A stretch of 64,000 nucleotides of DNA from Sphingopyxis panaciterrae (GTDB taxonomy: Bacteria; Pseudomonadota; Alphaproteobacteria; Sphingomonadales; Sphingomonadaceae): the NCBI RefSeq assembly GCF_011762125.1, contig NZ_JAASQN010000003.1, forward strand, positions 1 to 64,000, read 5' to 3'. The notes under the pieces are model-generated. The model was not told where the DNA came from. It searched no databases and saw nothing but the letters and a program-made list of their open reading frames with translations. Every line of letters begins with the position of its first letter. Positions within the stretch are counted from its first letter, which is position 1. A program made the position numbers and the translations under genes. This document shows, in pieces, positions 1 to 9,126 of the stretch.

Positions 1-26
1 GGCGGTTTTGGGGTGGATTTGAGACA

Positions 27-141
27 TTCCCCTCCCTTTTAGGGAGGGGTTAGGGGTGGGTAGCGAGCGTAGCGAGCCAGAGGCAGAGCGCCGCCTTCGG
101 CGGCTACCCACCCCCGGCCCCTCCCTAAAAGGGAGGGGAGA
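27..141. repeat. Palindromic intergenic repeat (CCCTCCC/GGGAGGG type)
   Basis: Two arms face each other: the left arm (27-64) reads cccctcccttttagggaggg then ggggtgggtagc, and the right arm (104-141) reads gctacccacccc then the same cccctccct...agggagggg motif. Each arm also contains its own short hairpin. It lies downstream of the S9 peptidase gene and may end its transcript. I class it as a dispersed foldback repeat because nothing in it looks coding. Confidence 0.7.
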
Positions 142-201
142 AGAACGTCAGCTTCCGGCCGTAAGCTGCCGTTCCCGGTGCCTTGTCGCGCCGCGCGCCG
201 T

Positions 202-2373
202 TCATTCGCCCGCCGCCGGCCGGGTCCAGCCTTTGCGATATTTGTCGAACCAGGCGATGATCGCCGCCGCTTTTGCTGCCGATTGCGAAGGCCGCGCGGC
301 GATGCTGCCGTGGCTGGCGCCCGGCACCTTGATCAGCGCGGTGGGGACGCCGCGCAGGCGCAGCGCGGTATAATATTGTTCGGATTCGCTGACCGGAGTG
401 CGATAATCCTCGGCGCCGACGACGACCATGGTCGGGGTTTCGACATTGCCGACCAGCGACAGCGGCGAGCGCGCCCAGAACAGCTCGGGCTTCTCCCACG
501 GCATCGCGCCAAGCCAGTAGCGGCCGAAAAAGGCGGGGCCGTCGGCGGTCAGCGCCTGCGTCGTCCAGTTGATCACCGGCTTTTGGGTGACCGCGGCCTT
601 GAACCGCTTCGTCTTGCCGACGATCCAGCTGGTCAGCACGCCGCCGCCCGAGCCGCCGGTCACGAACAGGGCGTCGGGATCGGCGACGCCGAGTTCGACC
701 GCGCGGTCGACGATGCTCATCAGGTCGAAATAATCATTGCCCGGATAGGCCTTGTCGATCTGGTTCGCGAAGGCTTCGCCATAGCTGGTCGACCCGCGCG
801 GATTGGCCGACAGGACGGCGTAGCCGGCGGCGGCGTAAAGCTGGTTGTCGGTCGCGAAATGCGGGCCATAGGCCGAAAAGGGCCCGCCGTGGATTTCGAG
901 GATCAGCGGCACGCGGCGCCCCTCGCTATAGCCGGGGGGCAGGGTCAGCCAGCCTTCGATCGGCAGACCGTCGTGACTCGACGCGACGCTGATCTTGCGC
1001 ACCTCGCCAAGCGCCTTCACCTCGCGCAACGAGCGGTTGAGGTCGGTGAGCATGCGCGTCTTGCCGCCGCTCGCCAGCTGCACTTCGGCCGGGCGCGTCG
1101 CAGTGCCGCCGGTGAAGGCGATCGCGTCGCCGTCGGATACCGAAAAGCTGCCGCCCGAATAAGGCCGGTCGAGATCGCTGCCCGACAGGCCGCTGGCGAC
1201 ATCGCGGATCGATCCGTCGAGCCCGACGCGCGCGACCCTGGTTTCGCCATGGTCGTCATATTGGGCGTAGACGCCGCCGTTGTCGGCGTCCCACGCGATG
1301 GCATCGACGCTATGGTCCCAGTTGCCGGTCAGGACGCGGCGACCCGATCCGTCGCGGTTCATGACATAGAGATTGTTATTCTCATAGGCGCGGCCTTTGT
1401 CGTCGAACCCGACATAGGCGATCAGCCGTCCGTCGGGGGACACCAGCGGATTGGCGTCGGGGCCGTCGCGGTCGGTCAGCGCCGTGACCCGGCCGCTGGC
1501 GATATCGAGCGCATGGATTTCGCTTTCGACCGGATCGGTTTCCCAGTCGGCCTTGCGGTTCGCGCTGAAGTAGAGCGTCTGTCCGTCGCGCGACCAGCCG
1601 AGCGGTCCGCCGTCGTGATAGGGGCCGAAGGTGAGCTGGCGCGGGGCGCCGCCGGTTGCGGAGACGACGAAGATCTTCTCGAACCCCGGTTCGATATAGC
1701 CCTGACCATCGGCGCGATAGGTGAGGAGGTCGCGGATTTCGAGCGGCTCCGCCCATTTCGCTCCCTCGGGCTTGTTCGCGGGCGCCGAGCCGAATTTGGG
1801 GCCTTCGTCCTTGACCAGCATTGTATAGGCGATCGAGCGGCCGTCGGGCGACCAGGCGATGCTCGACGGGCTGGTCGGAAGGCCGGTCAGCCGCACCGCC
1901 TCGCCGCCGTTCATCCAGCGCACCCAGAGTTGCGGGTTGCCGCCGTCGGTCGACGCATAGGCAAGCCGCTTGCCGTCGGGCGACCAGCGCGGCGAGAAGG
2001 CGGCGGCGTGCTGGCCCGCGACCGGAACCTCCTCGCCGGTCCGCGTGTCGATCAGCCAGATCGAGCTGACCGCGCGGTCGGACATGATGTCGTTCGCGCG
2101 GCGGACATAGGCGATGCGGCTGCCGTCCGGGCTGATCTGCGGATCGGCGGCGGCGGCAAGGTCGAACAGGTCGTCGCCGGTGAAACGATGCTGCGGCCCG
2201 GTGCGCGCGCTGCCGACCGCCGCGGCGGACATCGCAGGGGGCGTCGTCGTCGCGGCGGGGGCCGGAGCTGCGGTCGCAGATGGAGCCTCGGGCGGCGCCT
2301 GTTCCTGTGCGACCCCGGTGTGCGGGTAGAGCGACAACAGGCCTGCGCCCCATATCGTCAATTTGCTTTTCAA
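202..2373 (-). CDS. S9 family peptidase (prolyl oligopeptidase / acylaminoacyl-peptidase type)
   Basis: This 723-residue protein is a secreted or periplasmic serine peptidase. A signal-like N-terminus ends near GVAQEQ. Residues of about 60-430 are a WD40/beta-propeller region with repeated SPDG motifs (ISPDGSRIAYV, WSPDGKRLAYA, VSPDGRLIAYV). The C-terminal alpha/beta hydrolase carries the catalytic triad Ser575 (GGSGGG), Asp656 (VGAEDY) and His688 (GASHGS). The start is a TTG preceded by GGGGAG at 8 nt; no better ATG exists upstream. The family removes dipeptides or acylated residues from oligopeptides. Length and domain order are normal. The gene stands alone on the minus strand. Confidence 0.93.
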   Translation of the reverse strand: MKSKLTIWGAGLLSLYPHTGVAQEQAPPEAPSATAAPAPAATTTPPAMSAAAVGSARTGPQHRFTGDDLFDLAAAADPQISPDGSRIAYVRRANDIMSDRAVSSIWLIDTRTGEEVPVAGQHAAAFSPRWSPDGKRLAYASTDGGNPQLWVRWMNGGEAVRLTGLPTSPSSIAWSPDGRSIAYTMLVKDEGPKFGSAPANKPEGAKWAEPLEIRDLLTYRADGQGYIEPGFEKIFVVSATGGAPRQLTFGPYHDGGPLGWSRDGQTLYFSANRKADWETDPVESEIHALDIASGRVTALTDRDGPDANPLVSPDGRLIAYVGFDDKGRAYENNNLYVMNRDGSGRRVLTGNWDHSVDAIAWDADNGGVYAQYDDHGETRVARVGLDGSIRDVASGLSGSDLDRPYSGGSFSVSDGDAIAFTGGTATRPAEVQLASGGKTRMLTDLNRSLREVKALGEVRKISVASSHDGLPIEGWLTLPPGYSEGRRVPLILEIHGGPFSAYGPHFATDNQLYAAAGYAVLSANPRGSTSYGEAFANQIDKAYPGNDYFDLMSIVDRAVELGVADPDALFVTGGSGGGVLTSWIVGKTKRFKAAVTQKPVINWTTQALTADGPAFFGRYWLGAMPWEKPELFWARSPLSLVGNVETPTMVVVGAEDYRTPVSESEQYYTALRLRGVPTALIKVPGASHGSIAARPSQSAAKAAAIIAWFDKYRKGWTRPAAGE

Positions 2374-2494
2374 GACCTTATCTCCCCTGTCGCCGGATTA
2401 CACTGGTCTGCACCGGAGCGCGGACCGCCGTCAATCATCATGGTCGGCGCGCGAAACTTGACCGCGGTGCCGCGCCGCCGCATTCTCGCACCAT

Positions 2495-2836
2495 ATGCAG
2501 CAGCGCTATGCCAGCTTTGCCGATTTCTGGCCCTTTTACCTGCGCGAACATAGCAAGGTCCGCACGCGGGCGCTGCACTATGCCGGGACGAGCCTGGTCG
2601 TGCTGATCGCGCTCGCCGCGATGCTCAGCGGGCGTTGGGGCTGGCTGGCCGCGCTGCCGGTCGCGGGCTATGTCTTTGCCTGGGTTGCGCATTTCGGGGT
2701 CGAGAAGAATCGGCCCGCAACCTTCACCTATCCGTTGTGGAGCCTGGCCGCCGACTTTAGAATGTGGGCGTTGTGGCTGACCGGGCGGCTCGGTCCCGAA
2801 CTCGACAAGGCCGGGGTGGCGCGGCGACTGCCTTGA
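2495..2836 (+). CDS. Mpo1-like / DUF962 membrane protein
   Basis: A 113-residue protein of the DUF962 family, related to yeast Mpo1 (YGL010w), an Fe-dependent dioxygenase that alpha-oxidises 2-hydroxy fatty acids. The N-terminal FYLREHSKVRTRALHYAGT and the later WVAHFGVEKNRPATF carry the conserved histidines. Two hydrophobic segments lie near residues 32-65, and a further hydrophobic stretch lies around 80-100. The ribosome binding site is weak. OsmC follows 34 bp downstream on the same strand, so the two may share a transcript. The enzymatic role is inferred from the family only. Confidence 0.8.
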   Translation: MQQRYASFADFWPFYLREHSKVRTRALHYAGTSLVVLIALAAMLSGRWGWLAALPVAGYVFAWVAHFGVEKNRPATFTYPLWSLAADFRMWALWLTGRLGPELDKAGVARRLP

Positions 2837-2870
2837 CCCACATGATCCGACATCAACCAAGGAGATAGCC

Positions 2871-3299
2871 ATGATCGTCAATCGCGCATCCGCCCGTTAC
2901 GAAGGCTTCGGCAAGGAAGGCCGGGGGTCGATCACGACCAAATCGGGGGTGCTCGACCAGCAGCCCTATGGTTTCGGCACGCGGTTCGAGGGGCAGCCGG
3001 GGACGAACCCCGAGGAGCTGATCGCGGCGGCGCACGCCGCCTGCTTCACCATGGCGCTGTCGTTCGGCCTCGCGCGCGCAGGCTATTCGGGCGATACGCT
3101 CGAGACGAGTGCGGCGGTGACGCTTGAACAGCAGGACGGCGGCTTTGCGATCACCAAGTCGGCGCTGACCTTGACCGGCAAGGTGCCGGGGATCGGCGCC
3201 GACGAATTCGCGAAGATCGCCGAGGAAGCCGAAAAAAATTGCCCGGTATCGAAGCTGCTGAACTGCGAGATCACGCTCGAGCATAATCTGGAAAGCTAG
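2871..3299 (+). CDS. OsmC family peroxiredoxin
   Basis: A 142-residue OsmC/Ohr-family protein. Members are thiol peroxidases that reduce organic and inorganic hydroperoxides with a pair of cysteines. Cys58 (AHAACFTMALSF) and Cys124 (EKNCPVSKLL) are in the expected places, and NPEELIAAAHAACF is the OsmC signature. The subtype looks like OsmC proper rather than Ohr. The start has GGAG six bases upstream. Length is typical. A palindromic repeat begins 76 bp past the stop. Confidence 0.93.
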   Translation: MIVNRASARYEGFGKEGRGSITTKSGVLDQQPYGFGTRFEGQPGTNPEELIAAAHAACFTMALSFGLARAGYSGDTLETSAAVTLEQQDGGFAITKSALTLTGKVPGIGADEFAKIAEEAEKNCPVSKLLNCEITLEHNLES

Positions 3300-3375
3300 G
3301 CGGCGCGGACAATTTGAAGCCCGTCGAAACGGCGGACGGGAACGGCGGCTATCATCTGCTTCCCGCCCTCACCCT

Positions 3376-3468
3376 CGTCATCCCCGGCTTGACCCCGGAT
3401 CCCGCTTTTTTGAGGGTGCCGGCCGTTTTCGACATCAAGCGGGACCCCGGATCAAGTCCGGGGTGACG
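3376..3468 (+). repeat. REP-like composite palindrome, copy 1
   Basis: Two imperfect palindromic arms (cgtcatccccggcttgaccc and ggatcaagtccggggtgacg) are joined by a T-rich/GGGTGCCGG spacer. The same element recurs at 6947, 34057 and 37740 in this orientation and at 25338 and 29026 inverted. The flank carries the associated ggcagcaaccgg tail. It sits between two convergent genes. Confidence 0.85.
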
Positions 3469-3525
3469 ATGATGGGATAGGGCAGCAACCGGCCGCAACC
3501 GGACATCCGAATTTGTCCACGCGGC

Positions 3526-4113
3526 CTAGGCGGCGCGGAGCAAAGGTGCGGGCAGTTCGTCGGCCATGAAGGCGAAGCTGCTTTGCACCGGCGGCTCCAG
3601 TGACCAGCGCTGCAACACGCGATGGCGCCGGTGGCCGACATGGCTTTCGATGAGGACGAGGTCGCGCGGTGTCCAGTTCCACGCGACCCCGACGGGATCG
3701 AATGCGCATTCGCCATAGCCGAGCGTGATGTGGGGGCGGAGCCCGGACTTGCGATGCATCGGGTCGATGTCCTGCGTCGCGAGGCGGGCGACGATCGCCG
3801 CATAGGTCTCGCGGATCGCGCCGGTGCTGCCGGCGGTCACGAGTTCGGCGCCGGCACCGCGCGAGACGATGCGGCCAAAGGGAATCGCGCTCGCCGCCGG
3901 CAGGCCGTGCTCGAACGCCTTGGCGACCTTGCCGCGCAGGAACGGCTGCTGCTCCATCGTTTCGGCGATGGTGCAGAGCGTCAGATGATAGAGCTGGGGC
4001 TTGAGGCCCGCGAACAGGTCGCCCGGAACCGGCGGCAGCTGGCGGGCCAGCCAGCCGGCGCGGTCGGCGGTCACCTGAAAGCCCAGGAAATAGCGGAACA
4101 TCGGGTCCATCAT
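3526..4113 (-). CDS. 2'-5' RNA ligase family / RNA 2',3'-cyclic phosphodiesterase-like protein
   Basis: A 195-residue 2H phosphoesterase. Both catalytic HxT motifs are present: His43-Leu-Thr45 (LYHLTLCTI) and His128-Ile-Thr130 (RPHITLGYG). Proteins of the LigT/ThpR group hydrolyse 2',3'-cyclic phosphates on RNA and ligate 2'-5' ends in vitro; the natural substrate is usually unclear. Two adjacent ATG codons follow a GGAGG, so the start may be either. It precedes the probable lipoprotein gene at 4200-4748 by 86 bp on the same strand. Confidence 0.82.
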   Translation of the reverse strand: MMDPMFRYFLGFQVTADRAGWLARQLPPVPGDLFAGLKPQLYHLTLCTIAETMEQQPFLRGKVAKAFEHGLPAASAIPFGRIVSRGAGAELVTAGSTGAIRETYAAIVARLATQDIDPMHRKSGLRPHITLGYGECAFDPVGVAWNWTPRDLVLIESHVGHRRHRVLQRWSLEPPVQSSFAFMADELPAPLLRAA

Positions 4114-4199
4114 TCATCCTCCGAATCGGATAATGTTCCCATTATGTTCCTATCGGGTGCGAGAGTCGAATCGCGAGCGAGGACCGCACTGCAACGCGG

Positions 4200-4748
4200 T
4201 CAGCTCTTTTCGGACGCGCAGTCGCCCTTGCGCTTTTCTTCCGTACCGCCGGCGAGGAACCAGCGCGATTCATCGACCATTGCGGGGTCGTTCAGATAGC
4301 AGACGTCGGTGGCGCCGGTCGCCGGATCGACAAGGATCATCCACTGATGCTCGCCGCACTTGTGCTGCTGGCACGACCAGGCCGCGACCTTGCCGCCGAT
4401 CATCTCGATCGGTGCGGAGGGGCCTTGGGTGGTGGTGATCGCGGTGCGGACGCGCGCATCGGTCACCGTCGCCGCGATGCCCGCCTTGACGAGCGGATGA
4501 TCGCTGAAGGCAACTCCGCCGACCTTGTCGAAAGGATATTTGCCGACATAGGCGTTGAGGTCGGGGGCTTTGAGGTCGGGCGCCGCGGGTGCCGTTTTCG
4601 GCGCCGCGGCTTTGGCCGCGGCGGCCGGCGGCTCCGCGTTGTCGCCGGACGTCGCGGCAGCGTCGACCGGGGCGCCGTTGCAGGCCGCCAGTGCCAGCAG
4701 CGCGGCACCGAAAACGGCGGTGGGCAAGCGGCGGTCGCGAAGGGTCAT
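4200..4748 (-). CDS. Probable lipoprotein of unknown function
   Basis: A 182-residue protein with a lipoprotein signal: the hydrophobic stretch AVFGAALLALAAC leads to a lipobox cysteine at residue 23. An Ala/Pro-rich linker of about 50 residues follows, then a compact domain containing WSCQQHKCGEHQWMILVDPATG and CYLNDPAM. The paired cysteines in this domain could form disulfides in the periplasm. I do not recognise a named family. It has a clear start and good coding character, and is probably anchored to the outer or inner membrane. Confidence 0.72.
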   Translation of the reverse strand: MTLRDRRLPTAVFGAALLALAACNGAPVDAAATSGDNAEPPAAAAKAAAPKTAPAAPDLKAPDLNAYVGKYPFDKVGGVAFSDHPLVKAGIAATVTDARVRTAITTTQGPSAPIEMIGGKVAAWSCQQHKCGEHQWMILVDPATGATDVCYLNDPAMVDESRWFLAGGTEEKRKGDCASEKS

Positions 4749-4832
4749 GGCTATCTCCTGGATTCCGGATTACGCCATGATAGCGTCGCGCCCGGATCAG
4801 TCCATGCCCCTTTCGCGTGCCTTTTCCGCTGC

Positions 4833-5297
4833 CTAGCGGCAGCGCACGCCGTCTTTTTCCTTGCTGCCGCCGCGGTCGATCGCGCGGCCCGCGACCGCGC
4901 CGCCGACCGCGCCGAGCACGGTGCCGAGCGTCTTCGAATCGCCCGGGGCGATGACGTTGCCGGCGATCCCGCCGATGACGCCGCCGACGACCAGGCCGGT
5001 CGAACCGTCGCTGCGGCGGCAGTAATATTGGCCGTTGCGGCCGCGATAGACGCGGTCGTTGTTCGACAGGCGGCGTTCCTTGTAGCGGCGGTCGCTGCGA
5101 TAATAATCGTCGGCATAATAGCCGCCGCGGCGCGGATCGGGCCGGTCATAATCATAGCGGCCGTTCTGGTCGTAATAGCCGCGGTCATAATAGCCGTAGC
5201 CGCCGTCGTCATAGGCGCTGCCATAGCTGCCGGTCGAAGCGCAGCCGCCGGCGAGCATCGTCGCGGCAGCGAGGGGGGCGAGCATCAGTCGGTTCAT
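4833..5297 (-). CDS. Glycine-zipper 2TM domain protein (probable lipoprotein)
   Basis: A 154-residue envelope protein. I place the start at 5297, where AAGGAGTG precedes the ATG, rather than further upstream. The N-terminus MNRLMLAPLAAATMLAGGCA is a lipoprotein-like signal with Cys19. A Tyr/Arg/Asp-rich middle (YDDGGYGYYDRGYYDQ and similar) is followed by a glycine zipper at about residues 100-145 (GLVVGGVIGGIAGNVIAPG, then LGAVGGAVAGRAIDRG). Glycine-zipper lipoproteins of the SlyB/YMGG type associate with the outer membrane. The exact role is not known. Confidence 0.8.
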   Translation of the reverse strand: MNRLMLAPLAAATMLAGGCASTGSYGSAYDDGGYGYYDRGYYDQNGRYDYDRPDPRRGGYYADDYYRSDRRYKERRLSNNDRVYRGRNGQYYCRRSDGSTGLVVGGVIGGIAGNVIAPGDSKTLGTVLGAVGGAVAGRAIDRGGSKEKDGVRCR

Positions 5298-5416
5298 GGC
5301 TTCACTCCTTGTAAGAGCCGGCAAAGGCCGGCGTGCCGGCCGGGTGTGGCGCGGCATGCGGGGAAGCATAGGGAATAGACCCGCGAGACCGTCGCAGGTT
5401 CCGCCCGGGAGCAAGC

Positions 5417-5884
5417 TTAGCGCGCGGCGGCGCCGTCTTTCGCGGGCGGCAGTCGCGTCACCTGGATATGGACGGCCTGCCAGCCGTGCGCGCGGCGGCG
5501 GAAAACATCGGTGAAGCGGATGCGCGTGCGGAAGGGCTGCCCCGCCGAACGCCCCGACAGCATGGCGTCGGCGCTGGCGAGCCCCGCATCGCGGCCGAGC
5601 GGGACGATGATGCGGTCGCCGAGCGTGACGGGGTCATATTGCTCGTCCGGGCCGGTCCAGCCGGCGATGAATTCACGCTTGCCGTGGCGGGCGCCGTCGC
5701 CGTCGATGAAGACGAGGTCGTCGGCGACCATGCGTTCGAGCGCGGCGCCGTCCTTGGCGATCTGCGCGGCATCAAAGGCGTCGGCGAAGGCGGTCAGGTC
5801 GGCGGGGGCCGCCTGCGGCGCATCGGCCGCCGCGATCGCGAGCGGCGCGGCAAGGGCCAGAAATATGGTGGCTTTCCTATCCAT
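5417..5884 (-). CDS. NTF2-like (DUF4440/SnoaL-type) secreted protein
   Basis: A 155-residue protein with a cleavable-looking signal (MDRKATIFLALAAPLAIAAADA) and an NTF2-like fold: FADAFDAAQIAKDGAALERMVADDLVFIDGDGARHGKREFIAGW and the closing strand GWQAVHIQVTRL are typical of DUF4440. Three ATG codons in a row follow GAAAGG; the third gives the best spacing. Such domains bind small ligands or act as isomerase-like folds, and no specific function can be assigned. It is divergent from the N-acetyltransferase gene. Confidence 0.78.
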   Translation of the reverse strand: MDRKATIFLALAAPLAIAAADAPQAAPADLTAFADAFDAAQIAKDGAALERMVADDLVFIDGDGARHGKREFIAGWTGPDEQYDPVTLGDRIIVPLGRDAGLASADAMLSGRSAGQPFRTRIRFTDVFRRRAHGWQAVHIQVTRLPPAKDGAAAR

Positions 5885-6015
5885 CATCATCCTTTCGTCG
5901 GAGCCGATCATAGCAGGGGCGGCGCCCCCGGCAATCGCCATCACATCGCGCTTGATCTCCACTGCGGTTGAGCTTTCATAAGGTGCGGCAGATGATTCGC
6001 GACCGGAGAAACCCC

Positions 6016-6864
6016 ATGCCGTACGACACCCATCCTGCCGCCGCGTCGAACATCGATCTGCCGCGCTATCTGGCGCGGATCGGCTATGACGGACCGCTCG
6101 CGCCGACGCTGGATGTGCTCGCCGCGCTCCAGGCCGCGCATATCGCGGCGATCCCGTTCGAGGCGATCGACGTGCTGACCGGCGCGGGGATCGATATCGG
6201 GGCGCAGGCGGTCGATGCCAAGCTGATCGGCGCGCGGCGCGGCGGTTATTGCTTCGAACAGAATGGACTGTTCCTGCGCGTGCTGCAAGCGATCGGCTTT
6301 GCCGCCGAAGGCCTGCTCGCGCGGGTGCGCTGGATGCTCGCCGACGATGCGCCGCCGACGCCGCGGACGCATATGGTCGTGCGGGTGACGCTGGCCGGCC
6401 GGTCGTGGCTCGCCGATGTCGGGTTCGGCGCCGCGGTCCCGCCCGCGCCGCTGGCGTTCGTCAGCGCGGCGCCGCAGGAAACGCGGCACGAAACCTATCG
6501 CATCGCGCGGCGCGGCGGCGAATGGCAGCTCGCGGCGCTGATCGAGGGCGAATGGCGCGCGCTCTATGTCATCGACGACGCGGCGCCGCCCGCGATCGAT
6601 TATATGGTGGGCAATTGGTACACCGCGACGCACCCGGATTCGCATTTCCGCCACCAGCTGATCGCGGCCCGGACGACCGCCGAGGCGCGTTACGGGCTGC
6701 GCGACAACCGGCTGTCGATCCGCTTCGCCGACGGGCGCACCGAACGCCGTTATCTGAGCGCCGACGAGATCGAGGCGGCGCTGGGGTCGATTTTCCTGCT
6801 GCCGGTACGGCCGGATTGGCGCACGGCGATCGAGCGCGCGGCGGTCGCGGAGATTGCGGCCTAG
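6016..6864 (+). CDS. nat: Arylamine N-acetyltransferase
   Basis: A 282-residue NAT that transfers acetyl from acetyl-CoA to arylamines, hydrazines or related acceptors. The Cys-His-Asp triad is visible: Cys79 in RRGGYCFEQNGLF, His119 in PRTHMVV and Asp134 in WLADVGFG. The N-terminal IPFEAIDVLTG is also a family marker. The start at 6016 has GGAG upstream; an in-frame codon 48 bp earlier lacks this. It is a monocistronic gene followed by a REP-like repeat. Confidence 0.93.
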   Translation: MPYDTHPAAASNIDLPRYLARIGYDGPLAPTLDVLAALQAAHIAAIPFEAIDVLTGAGIDIGAQAVDAKLIGARRGGYCFEQNGLFLRVLQAIGFAAEGLLARVRWMLADDAPPTPRTHMVVRVTLAGRSWLADVGFGAAVPPAPLAFVSAAPQETRHETYRIARRGGEWQLAALIEGEWRALYVIDDAAPPAIDYMVGNWYTATHPDSHFRHQLIAARTTAEARYGLRDNRLSIRFADGRTERRYLSADEIEAALGSIFLLPVRPDWRTAIERAAVAEIAA

Positions 6865-6946
6865 GGTTCGAGGCGTTTCAAACGAGCGCGGATGACGGCT
6901 TTGGGGTGGGGAGCTGCCATGAGCTCCACTCACCTTCGTCATCCCG

Positions 6947-7026
6947 GGCTTGACCCGGGATCCCGCTTTTTTCGGCTGAGCGCTTCCTGGTTTCAAGCGG
7001 GACCCCGGATCAAGTCCGGGGTGACG
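6947..7026 (+). repeat. REP-like composite palindrome, copy 2
   Basis: Same element as at 3376, with a shorter spacer. Arms are cgtcatcccgggcttgaccc and ggatcaagtccggggtgacg. The extended flanks tttggggtggggagctgcc (before) and ggcagcttccggccg (after) are also shared with other copies. Confidence 0.85.
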
Positions 7027-7115
7027 ACGAAGGGAACGGCAGCTTCCGGCCGATAACGGCCAATCGCGTCTTGCATGGATGCCATCGTCCGCCGCCTCCC
7101 GAACACCGGCGGCGC

Positions 7116-8018
7116 TCAATCCTCTCTCGGCGCCGCATGTTCGAGGTCGCGGAGCATCGTTTTGCCGATTTCGGCGCGTTGCTGCGGGGCGAAGCGGTCG
7201 GCGCTGATCGCATTATAGCCGCGCAGATAGGCGAGGTCCCAATGGGTGAGGGTGAGCGGGACTTCGCTGCCCATCGGCGCGTCGAGCACGGTCAGGATCG
7301 TCGGCGCGTCGGATTTCTTCAGCCGGTCGGGATCGGCGCGGGTGAAGGCGCGCATCGCGGCATAGTCGCCGACCTGCGTCGTGGTGAGCCCGGCAAGCGC
7401 GCGATATTCGATCACCACGACTGAGGCGACGATGATCGGCCGCGTCGTCGGACTGATTCGCGACGGCGTGTCGGTGATGCCGAGGATGCGATAGCCGCGC
7501 TGGTCGTTCATCGACACCGACACGCCATTGCGGTCGACGACATCCTGCAGATACCAGGCAACCGTCGGTCCGGGGCGTTTGGCCAGTTCGACGGGACGTT
7601 CTTCGTTGCCGGTGAAATAGGCGGGATGCGCGCGCAGCAGTTCGCGCACCAGTTCCTGTTTGTCGCGCGCGAAGATCACCAGCGCGTTCGGGCGGCAGCC
7701 GGGAACCGCGAGGCGGATCTGCGCCGATGCCGCGACGCGGCGCATCCGTGCCGTCACCGCGTCATCCTGCGCGCCGGTCAGCCCGACCGCGGCGGGGCAG
7801 ACGGCGTCGCGGTCGAAACGCGCGACCGGCTTGATCCCCTGCGTATCGGTAAGATCGCGGACGAAAGCGCGGACTTGCCGCTCGCGCTGGTCGCGGTCGC
7901 TCTCGCCGATCACGATAATGTCGGATTTTTCGGGTTTGTCGGGCGCAGGCGGCTTGTCCTGCGCCATCGCGCCGACCGCGCAGGAAAGCGCCAGAGCGAG
8001 GATCGTCAGCGAACGCAT
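7116..8018 (-). CDS. Secreted protein of unknown function
   Basis: A 300-residue exported protein. The start at 8018 (MRSLTILALALSCAVGAMAQD) is chosen because GGGAG lies 8 nt upstream; an ATG two codons earlier is too close. After the signal comes an acidic/proline segment (DKPPAPDKPEKSDIIVIGES), then a domain with two cysteines (RDAVCPAAVGL and AVPGCRPNALVIF) that could pair. I do not recognise a characterised family. It is possibly co-transcribed with the ThuA-like gene 81 bp upstream. Confidence 0.7.
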   Translation of the reverse strand: MRSLTILALALSCAVGAMAQDKPPAPDKPEKSDIIVIGESDRDQRERQVRAFVRDLTDTQGIKPVARFDRDAVCPAAVGLTGAQDDAVTARMRRVAASAQIRLAVPGCRPNALVIFARDKQELVRELLRAHPAYFTGNEERPVELAKRPGPTVAWYLQDVVDRNGVSVSMNDQRGYRILGITDTPSRISPTTRPIIVASVVVIEYRALAGLTTTQVGDYAAMRAFTRADPDRLKKSDAPTILTVLDAPMGSEVPLTLTHWDLAYLRGYNAISADRFAPQQRAEIGKTMLRDLEHAAPRED

Positions 8019-8099
8019 GTCCATTTCTCCCGTGCGGGATGGAGGATCATGGCAGTTTAGGCGCGGCGGCCGGATACGCAAGCGGCGGGGTCGCCCCCG

Positions 8100-8936
8100 T
8101 CATCGCCCGTCGCAACCGTTCCCTTCGGCGCGCGCCGCCCAGCCCATCGCACCGTCGACGAGTTTCAGATGCGCGGGGTCCGACCATGCCTCGGCCTGGT
8201 GGCCCAGGGCCGAATAGAAGATGCGCGCGCGGCCTTCGCAGCGCCACCAGACCAGGGCATGCCCCGCCCCCATGCGATATTTCGGGTCGAGCCGCAGGCT
8301 GTCTTCGTCGAGCCGGACGAGGATGTGCGCGTCGGCGGCGGGCGGGGCGTCCCAGCTGTAATATTCGTCGGTCCAGCGCCAGCGGGGCGGCAGATGGCGC
8401 GTCGCGGGGTGGGTGCGGTCGAGCAGGACGACGTCGGCCGCCTGAAACTGGTCGGCACCGCCCGGGTGGCCGGTGAAATTGCCATTGCCGCGCATCTGCA
8501 CGAACCAGCCCGGATGGCTGCCGTCGCCCGCGCTGTGGAGGCCGACGAAGCCGCCCCCCTTGGCGATCCAGGCCTGAAACGCGGCGCGCTGGTCGGGGGT
8601 ATAGATATCGCCGCTGGCGTTGGCGAAGACGATGACGTCGAATTTGGCGAGTTGGGCGCGATTGAACACCGCGGCGTTTTCGGTCGCGAAGCTGCTCCAG
8701 CCGCGCGCTTTCGCCAGCTTTTCGATCGCGGACACCGCCTCGGCAATGCTGTCGTGGCGATAGCCGTTGGTCTTGCTGACGATCAGCACCGCGGGGCGGG
8801 TGAGGCCGGGCAGCGCGGGCGGGGCATTGTCGAAGGCCGGCGCGGGGCGCCGCGGGTCGGGGGACGATGGCGGAGCGGCGGACTGGGCGGCGACAGCCAG
8901 CAGCAGCGCGGCGGTCAGTGGGGCAGCGATCATCAT
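8100..8936 (-). CDS. ThuA-like domain protein, secreted
   Basis: A 278-residue protein with a signal-like N-terminus (MMIAAPLTAALLLAVAAQSA) and a ThuA domain from about residue 50 to the end. The class I glutamine-amidotransferase-like fold is marked by VLIVSKTNGYRHDSI, FDVIVFANASGDIYTP, GGGFVGLHSAGDG, and the closing GHALVWW...ARIFYSALGHQAEAW. ThuA family proteins are linked to trehalose and other sugar use, often with Gfo/Idh oxidoreductases, but no sugar gene is adjacent here. AGGGAG precedes the start. Confidence 0.85.
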   Translation of the reverse strand: MMIAAPLTAALLLAVAAQSAAPPSSPDPRRPAPAFDNAPPALPGLTRPAVLIVSKTNGYRHDSIAEAVSAIEKLAKARGWSSFATENAAVFNRAQLAKFDVIVFANASGDIYTPDQRAAFQAWIAKGGGFVGLHSAGDGSHPGWFVQMRGNGNFTGHPGGADQFQAADVVLLDRTHPATRHLPPRWRWTDEYYSWDAPPAADAHILVRLDEDSLRLDPKYRMGAGHALVWWRCEGRARIFYSALGHQAEAWSDPAHLKLVDGAMGWAARAEGNGCDGR

Positions 8937-9126
8937 CGGGTCTCCCTGTTCCTTTCTTCTTGCTACTGACACCGGTATCTTTTGCAAGTGCCGCAACCAG
9001 TGATGTGGAAGCCTATCGGGACGAAAATCTGTTGTGCTGCCGGCGCGGCCTCATCGCGGCTGTCATCCGGAAAGCGGCATCAATCGATGATCGGCGAGAT
9101 CGGGACGGGGCGCCTTGCACATGCTT

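Noticed and set aside
178..2553. A 791-codon + strand frame across the S9 peptidase
   Set aside because: It is antisense to a protein with an intact catalytic triad, and its translation has no family character.
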